NCBI GenBank assembly: GCA_933207985.1
Contig: OW240917.1
Span: forward strand, 99,535,181-99,599,180
Source of the DNA: Pelobates cultripes
Taxonomy: Eukaryota > Chordata > Amphibia > Anura > Pelobatidae
Length of the DNA stretch: 64,000 nt
Reading direction: 5' to 3'
The notes under the pieces are model-generated. The model worked only from the letters and a program-made list of their open reading frames with translations, was not told the origin of the DNA and did not search any database. Within the stretch, counting starts at the first letter, position 1; each line of letters opens with the position of its first letter. This document shows positions 58,178 through 64,000 of this stretch, piece after piece. Position numbers and translations under genes: made by a program.

Positions 58178-58500
58178 AGGAACACTCAATCACCATAATC
58201 AATGCAGCCAGCTGTAGTAGTTATGTTAATAGTTATGGAGCCAGGAATGCCCTAGCATCCTCCCAGGGAAGGTAATCAAGAATTTGGGGACAAACTTTTA
58301 TTAGCTCCACTAGGCTCCATTCTGCCATGCATTTGCTGAGAGTGTCAATTGAGCATTCTCAAACAATAGGTGCTCCCTGCACAACTGGGCTTGGTTTGGT
58401 GCAGGACCTCTTGACTGTAGAGAAGGAGACAGTGAGTGCCTTGTGGACCCCAGTTAAGTTTTCAATCCATTTTCAAAAGGTTTGACTACTTAACATCTAG
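58178..58500. repeat. MITE-like repeat, related to 48255-48560
   Basis: AAAGGAACACTCAATCACC start and ATAGTTATGGAGCCAGGAATGCC match the style of the copy after the first L2-type LINE. Confidence 0.5.
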
Positions 58501-58519
58501 CAATTGTGGTGCTTTAACT

Positions 58520-60880
58520 CCTTCAGGGCTGCTACAAACACATTGTTGTAGCAGCCCTTTTGTAGCATTTTGTTCCATCTCTTTAATACTTTTAACTCTC
58601 TTCCTCACCCTGCTGTGGCCACCCCAAAAGCTAATCATACAGCTAGTAGCTTTGCATGTTACTTTATGGACAAGATTAAACAGTTAAGGAATTAATTCTC
58701 CCCCCTTCTCCCCTCTCTATCTCAACCTCACTTGGACAATACCATCCCTACCCTCCAAGACTTCTCTCCAGCTACTGAACAGAAGGTGGCTGCGCTTCTC
58801 CTTTCCTCTTATCCCACCACGTGTCCATTTGATCTCATCCCGTCCCACTTCATCATATTGTCAGGAATATATGGGTATCCAATGTGCAGAGTGTAATAGA
58901 ATAGTAACAAATACTGCACCTTAGAATGGCCGGGCTAACGTCACAAGGACACAGAGTAATCAGGAACAAGCTAAGGTCAAAGGAATACAGAAGGTATAAA
59001 AGTCAAAGTGAATACCAAGAGAAATACACAATAATAACGTGCTATTGGGACTATACAGAACCACAACAGGGCAATGAGACATGTCCTGAACTCCCCTTAT
59101 ATACTAAGTTCCTTTAATTTCTAGCCATGCCCCCAAAATGGTCAAATTCAAACGTTTTGGCAGGCCGTGACATCATTAGCATCATGACATCGACACGCCG
59201 CGTCATAAAAAGGGGTGGGGCTATCACGACCGACACGCTAGAAACAAGAGAAGAAGCACTGGAACGGTCCCCAACATCCCGCAGGATGGCTTCAGCATGT
59301 GGCACAGCCTGTGCCAACACACAAGGTACCCTGACACAGATCTCTCGCCTCTTGTCTGGTGCAGTCATTAACACACATCTTCAACTACTCTTTCTTCTGG
59401 TATTGTCCCAGCTCCCCTTAAGCTCAAAAAGCCATTTCTTGACTCTACTTCCCCTTCCAACTATTGTCCCTTATCCCTGCTCCCTTTTTCCTCAAAGCTT
59501 TTGGAGATACTTGTCTTTACCCGTTTGACTTGCTTCCTCAATTCCAACACTCTCCTTGACCCTCTTCAGTTTGGATTCCACCACCTCCACTCCACAGAGA
59601 CTACTCTGACTAGAGTAACAAATGATCTAATTGCAGCTAAATCCAAAAGCCACTACTGCATACTAATTTTTTTTTACCTCTCTTCTGCCTTTGCACTGTT
59701 GATCTTGGCCTCCTACTCCTAACTCTTCAATCTCTTGGTCTCTGTGACACAGCCCTCTCATGGTTCTCCTCCTATCTCTCCCAATGCTCCTTCAGTGTCT
59801 CTTTTTCCAACAACCCCTCCTCTCCTTGTTCTGTCTCAGTCTGAGTCTTTCAAGGTTCAGTTCTTGGTCCCCTTTTGTTCTCTCTCTATACTGCCTCTCT
59901 TGGCAAACTCATTAATTAATTTGGATTTCACTACCACCTGTAAGCTGATGACATCCAGATATATCTCTCCTCCCCTGACCTCTCCCCTGTTGTCCTACAA
60001 TGTGTCACCAATTGCCTCTCTTCTATACACAATTAAATGTACTCCCCCTTTCTGAAACTCAGTCTCTAAACCTGAGTTTCTTATTTTTCCTCCTCAAAAC
60101 ACTGATCCTCCTCCTTCACTCTCCCTGCAAGTTGACAGTACTTACCTCACCCAATCCTTTCAAGCTCGCTATCTTGGTGTAATTTTTAATCCTGGCCTCA
60201 CCTTTGCGCCAGGGTCATGTCTGTTGCTAAAACCTGTCAATTCCACCTAAAAAAATTGCCTACATATGCCCCTTTCTTATGCCAGATGCTGCCAAGGAGC
60301 TTGTTCATGCTCTAGTAATCTCTTGCATCGATTACTGCAAATCTCTCCTAATTGGTCTCCCCAGAAGCCATACTGCCCCCCTACAATCTATGACGAATCT
60401 ATGCTGCCAGGCTGATCTCTCTCTCCTGTTGCTCCTCTCACACCTCACCACTTTGTCGATCCCTACACTGGCTTTCTGTACCCTCCAGGTGTCAATTTAA
60501 AATACTAACCCTAACCTATAAAGCTTTAACCAACTCTAGCCCCTCTTACATTTCATGAATGCTTATGAGTAACTTCTGTCTTTCAAATCTTCCTCTTGCT
60601 CTCTCCAAAATGGCCACACTCCACTCTCACCTCCAGTTCTGCTACTTTCCTACCATGTCTTTTTGCTGTCTCCCTCAATACCCTTCCTATTGTATTATTA
60701 TACTCCACCTCCTCTAGACTGTAAGCTTGTTTGAGCAGGGTCCTCAACTATCTATTGTTCCTGTTCCTGTTACATTTTGTTATTGTCTAATTTGGTAACT
60801 TCCTCTTTTATTGTAAAGTGCTGCGGAATAAGCTGGGGATAATTAAATACCAATGATAATAATAATAATTAAAAAATTAT
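58520..60880 (+). pseudogene. Second L2-type LINE ORF2 remnant, split by a solo LTR
   Basis: Same family as 45712-48184. The pre-RT part is 58530-58858; RT continues after the LTR: GFHHLHSTETTLTRVTNDLI (59501-59722), LFSLYTASLGKL-like and the catalytic box as TAA-GCT-GAT-GAC (59941-59952), that is a stop in place of Tyr of YADD. The 3' end TGTAAAGTGCTGCGGAATAA near 60815 is followed by ATAATAATAATAATT. More decayed than the first copy. Confidence 0.8.
58859..59336. mobile_element. Solo LTR inserted in the second L2-type LINE
   Basis: 478 bp with inverted ends TGTCAGG / CCTGACA. Target duplication CATAT (58854-58858) versus CAGAT (59337-59341), four of five matching. TATATAAG on the minus strand (near 59096-59104) and GGTATAAAAG on the plus strand (58992) leave the orientation open. 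The 59114-59374 and 59127-59528 frames are shadows. Confidence 0.75.
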
Positions 60881-61200
60881 TGGTGTCCTCCCGATTCACA
60901 TATTAGGAGATGTGACTCAATGTTATACTCCTCTGAAAACAATTAGTGGGTATCGTAAGAGAGCCCAAAATGGTGAACCTAAAAAATTTATTTTCCAGTC
61001 GGACACCGAGAGTAGAACAATCTTAACCTTTCCCATGTACATGAGGCAGGAAGGAAATAAACAGGAGGAAGTAAGTTTTTTCTGTTCTATTGAATGGGAG
61101 GGTAACATATATGGTCTGGCAGTAGGTATTCAAACTTCCTCAACTGCATTTGAGATGAGCTCAGGTTGGTGGAGGTGTCCATGAGTTCTGTTTCATTACA
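60881..61200 (+). other. Unidentified open frame after the L2-type LINE
   Basis: A frame of at least 90 codons (Met at 60912, stop at 61182) with balanced composition (KRAQNGEPKKFIFQSDTES ... IEWEGNIYGLAVGIQTSS). I recognise no domain. There is no obvious acceptor or donor and no other copy in the window, so it may be an exon-like relic or chance. Confidence 0.25.
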
Positions 61201-62258
61201 GTTATGCCCTTTTTCTTTGAAAGACTAACCTACTTAAGTATACATGTACACCTGCCTTAATTGTCTCCTTTTTCTGTTGTTGTTAAATGAGGATCCTCTC
61301 TGTCTTCTCCCAACTGCAAATGTATTTACAGTAGCAATAGTAAAGAGGGAAATGTTCTGTATAACAAACATTTAGAAATCACACATAGCAAAAATATAAA
61401 ATGATCACAGAGCAAATGATGTTCAAATATGCTCACACCTAAAGTGATAAAGGTGTAAAATCCAATTTTCATATGTAATGTGAATTTATTCACGTTAAGG
61501 AAAGAAGGAAAAATGGAAATCACTGTAGAGTACAAAAGGTTATGTGTGTTGTAAAATATTTAACAATCACTGTACCACAGATATCTTAGCAATGATCTGC
61601 TTTATAATTACACTTGTTCAAGAAGCAAGGGTATGGAAGGATAAATCTCCCCAAGAAAATCTAGTCGGGGATGAAAGGATTAGAATTAGACTTTTTTTCA
61701 GTTTGTCCGAATGAATTTGGATAAAAATACTTTTTTTATTCCTTATTTGTATTGACAATCAGTACAAAAGAGGCAGAAAACATAGCAATTTCACACCTTG
61801 AGGTAGTTGTAATCACAAAAAATACATGTCATTATAAATAAAGAACAGTCTTGGTAGAACATGTAGAAGTGACTCTAGGTGTACCTAAATTTGGGCCATT
61901 ATAAAGGATCAATAGTTTTATTTAAACATATAATGAAGAAAAAATGCTTATGTAGTTGGTAAGCAGCCAAAACGTTAATAGGGAGCTGCTTTTCATTGCT
62001 AGTTAAATATTGGTGAACAGAAAACCTTGCGCAACTCCTTATCAATCAAGTTGTTGTATCGTAGTGTTGTAAAAAGGAAGAGAGTATAGGGAAAAGAGGC
62101 AGAGGGTTGAGGATGAAGAATGTAGGGGAAAGAGAAATGGGTTTTAACAGCTAGTTTTATGAGCATCATCTGCTGAGAGTCAGGAGAGCAAGATGGCAAA
62201 TGCTTTGCCTTTTGTGTAGTTCTTTGATTTTATTTTTTTTCATGTCTTTTTTTTTTTT
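61201..62258. other. Intronic sequence, no gene recognised
   Basis: AT-rich with poly-T runs at 61734 and 62227-62256; the latter may be the inverted tail of the LINE to the right. Confidence 0.4.
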
Positions 62259-64000
62259 GCAGGCTCAAAGGTAATCAGGTAGACGTCCAGTTGCACATAT
62301 ACACTACATTATTATCAACATACTGAAGCATATTCGGCTTTAAGATGTTAAGATGATAACATGGTGAGCATAATACCAGTCGACAAATTAAAACTATCAT
62401 CATAATCATCAACATTAATATCAGAGTTTTTGTCATATCACAATTGTGAGACTGTCCTTGGTGGATGGGGTTTTCCGTCTTGCATTACTGCTGGTTGCAA
62501 AATATCAACATTGGTGTAATTTAAGGTAATGAGGGTATTTTATCGGTAACCGTTTTACATGACATTTCCATATGTCATCACGGTTCCAACTATTTACAAT
62601 TTGAATAGTGTTAAATATCATAAAGAACATAGTGGAGACTGAGTGAAAGAGGGAGTGAAGAGAGGGGGGAGATGGGAGGAAGTGGGAAGGAAATAATTCT
62701 GACCACAGGGTAGAGGGGTGGCAGAGAGCCCGTCCCCGAGCACTCTTGCCTCCTGCACTGCATTTCAAATATCTATGAGTCAATGTAGCCCTCCCAGGAT
62801 TGCTAAATCTTTGCAAACTTTGTTTCTGTGTTTTAAACTTGGGAGGTCAATTTATCCATGCGGTAAGTATCTTTAATTTTGAAGATTAGTTTATTTAGGG
62901 TGGGTGTAGAGTTTTTGAGCCATGATTGGACCAGGGCTGCTAAGGAAATTTTGTTGTGGAGCTTTTGCTCTTTTGATGTGAGGCCTTCCGTTGGTTTGGA
63001 CAACAAGACAACAGGAACAACCATGGCTCCATATCCATATATCTATCAAATATGTCTTTTAAGAGAGGTTGGACAAGAGGTTGTCCACCACATGTGTATG
63101 TTATTACCGCATTCTCTCCATCAGACATCAGTGGTAGTCTTACCCATTCTGAATAGATTTACAGGGGTGGTGTATGCATAATGCATATAGAGGTTTTGGT
63201 GGCCACCTCCCAAATGTCAGCCCAGTCATCCTCCTCTAGTGTTTGTGAAGGTTCTGCCTCTAATTGGTCTATGTTATGGGGATTATCTTTCTCACCTACT
63301 GGGGCACTAAATTGTCCATAGAGCAGTGATGAGACCTTTCTGGGTGGCTTCCAACATGCAGAGTTTCTCAAAGATTGTCATTGTGCCTGTTGGCCCCTGG
63401 AGTAGTCCCTACATTGAGTTGAATATAGCAGAAGTAGTCTTTTGTGGTCAAAGGCGCTAACATTGTGAGGTTGTCAAAGAACCTGAATGTGGCATTCTCA
63501 AATAACTGGCGGTGTTGTTGTATACCTGTGGCTTTGATGCCTCTAAACTCCCTGGCACTTCAAATGCCTTATTTCTGAGGTATAGCATCAGTGGTGAGGG
63601 AGTGTGTTTCAGAGAGTGTTCGTGAGCTGTCAAGTCCCATATTCTAATGAAATTTAGGCTAACAGGGCATGATGAACATAACTCTGGTCTTTCAGCTATG
63701 GATACCCAGATCCAGAATTGAGGTAGGTCAGTGCCCATTAATAGGGTTTCCAGGTCCACCCATCAGTGAGTATCTATTGGTAAATGCCAGATCACCACTT
63801 GTGCCAATCAAGCAACCAGGTAATATAGTTACACATTAGGGAGTCCCAAGCCACCCCTCATCTTTGGTTAGTATTGCACTTGTCTTGCAACCCTATGTCT
63901 CCTACTAGCCCAGATAAAGAGATCTATCATGTTTTGTAAGTAAATCAGGTCTTGTTTTGTTACTATAATTGGTAAGGCCTAAAAAAGGAATAGTAATCTC
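62259..64000 (-). pseudogene. L1-like LINE ORF2 C-terminal remnant, runs off right edge
   Basis: Minus-strand frames 63457-63759 (LPQFWIWVSIAERPEL, IRIWDLTAHEHSLKHTPSPL), 63159-63371 and 62940-63128 (QPLVQPLLKDIFDRY) resemble the poorly conserved C-terminal region of L1-like ORF2, in which a terminal-domain WD and a HSLKHTPSPLMP-type segment precede a thumb/zinc region. A poly-T run at 62227-62256 would be the inverted tail. The catalytic domains must lie beyond 64000. Broken by many stops. Confidence 0.5.

Noticed and set aside
59114..59528. Opposed 86- and 133-codon frames
   Set aside because: They span the right end of the solo LTR and the LINE, so they are chimeric and fortuitous.
40000..64000. 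Further MARCHF1 exons (RING-CH domain, first membrane segment)
   Set aside because: No minus-strand segment with the expected cysteine pattern or flanking splice sites was recognised; short exons could still have been missed by eye.

Overview
The window is vertebrate nuclear DNA, almost certainly from an anuran amphibian. The only host gene I can recognise is the 3' end of MARCHF1, a membrane RING-CH ubiquitin ligase, on the minus strand (last coding exon 38631-38929). DNA to the right of that exon (38930-64000) should be MARCHF1 intron and DNA to the left should be its 3' UTR and downstream flank. No prokaryotic feature (operon, CRISPR, RBS) is present. The organism inference rests on the MARCHF1 exon, frog-style short TTAA-flanked MITEs, DIRS-like, CR1, L2 and L1/Tx1-like LINEs, a Penelope-like element and two class I endogenous retroviruses. 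Species cannot be named from sequence alone.

Layout, left to right: a DIRS-like tyrosine-recombinase retrotransposon cut by the window edge (1 to about 2.4 kb, with a longer unresolved 5' part); a CR1 LINE fragment split by a solo LTR with exact target duplication (4.6-6.4 kb); a palindrome with hammerhead-like motifs; a second solo LTR of the same family (6864-7905); a complete but decayed endogenous retrovirus, ERV-A (9852-17741, plus strand, tRNA-Phe primer site), inserted into a MITE; more MITEs; an LTR-like block carrying a 1.9 kb hAT insertion (20344-22271); and a 5'-truncated L1-like LINE (22.6-24.65 kb).

From 24.9 to 36.6 kb there is a nested stack. A TTAA-bounded palindromic element carries a Tc1-like transposon with DD37E spacing and a single internal stop (25738-27300) and a second retrovirus, ERV-B (28480-36480, minus strand), which itself carries a third solo LTR (33177-34134). 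The MARCHF1 3' UTR and exon follow. The intron then holds a Penelope-like element with a tRNA-derived SINE and a MITE in its 3' part, a deleted DD34E Tc1 copy, an L1-like 3' fragment, an L2-type LINE split by a solo LTR, a 4.2 kb L1/Tx1-like LINE with an 18-bp target duplication, a quieter stretch (53-58 kb), another L2-type LINE also split by a solo LTR, and an L1-like LINE running off the right edge.

Nearly every mobile element carries stops, frameshifts or deletions. The genes therefore do not form a working system. The value of the window lies in precisely datable nested insertions (exact target duplications), one nearly intact DD37E transposase gene, and several structural oddities in the two retroviruses. 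All comparisons were made by eye, so family names are from motif recognition and not from database search.
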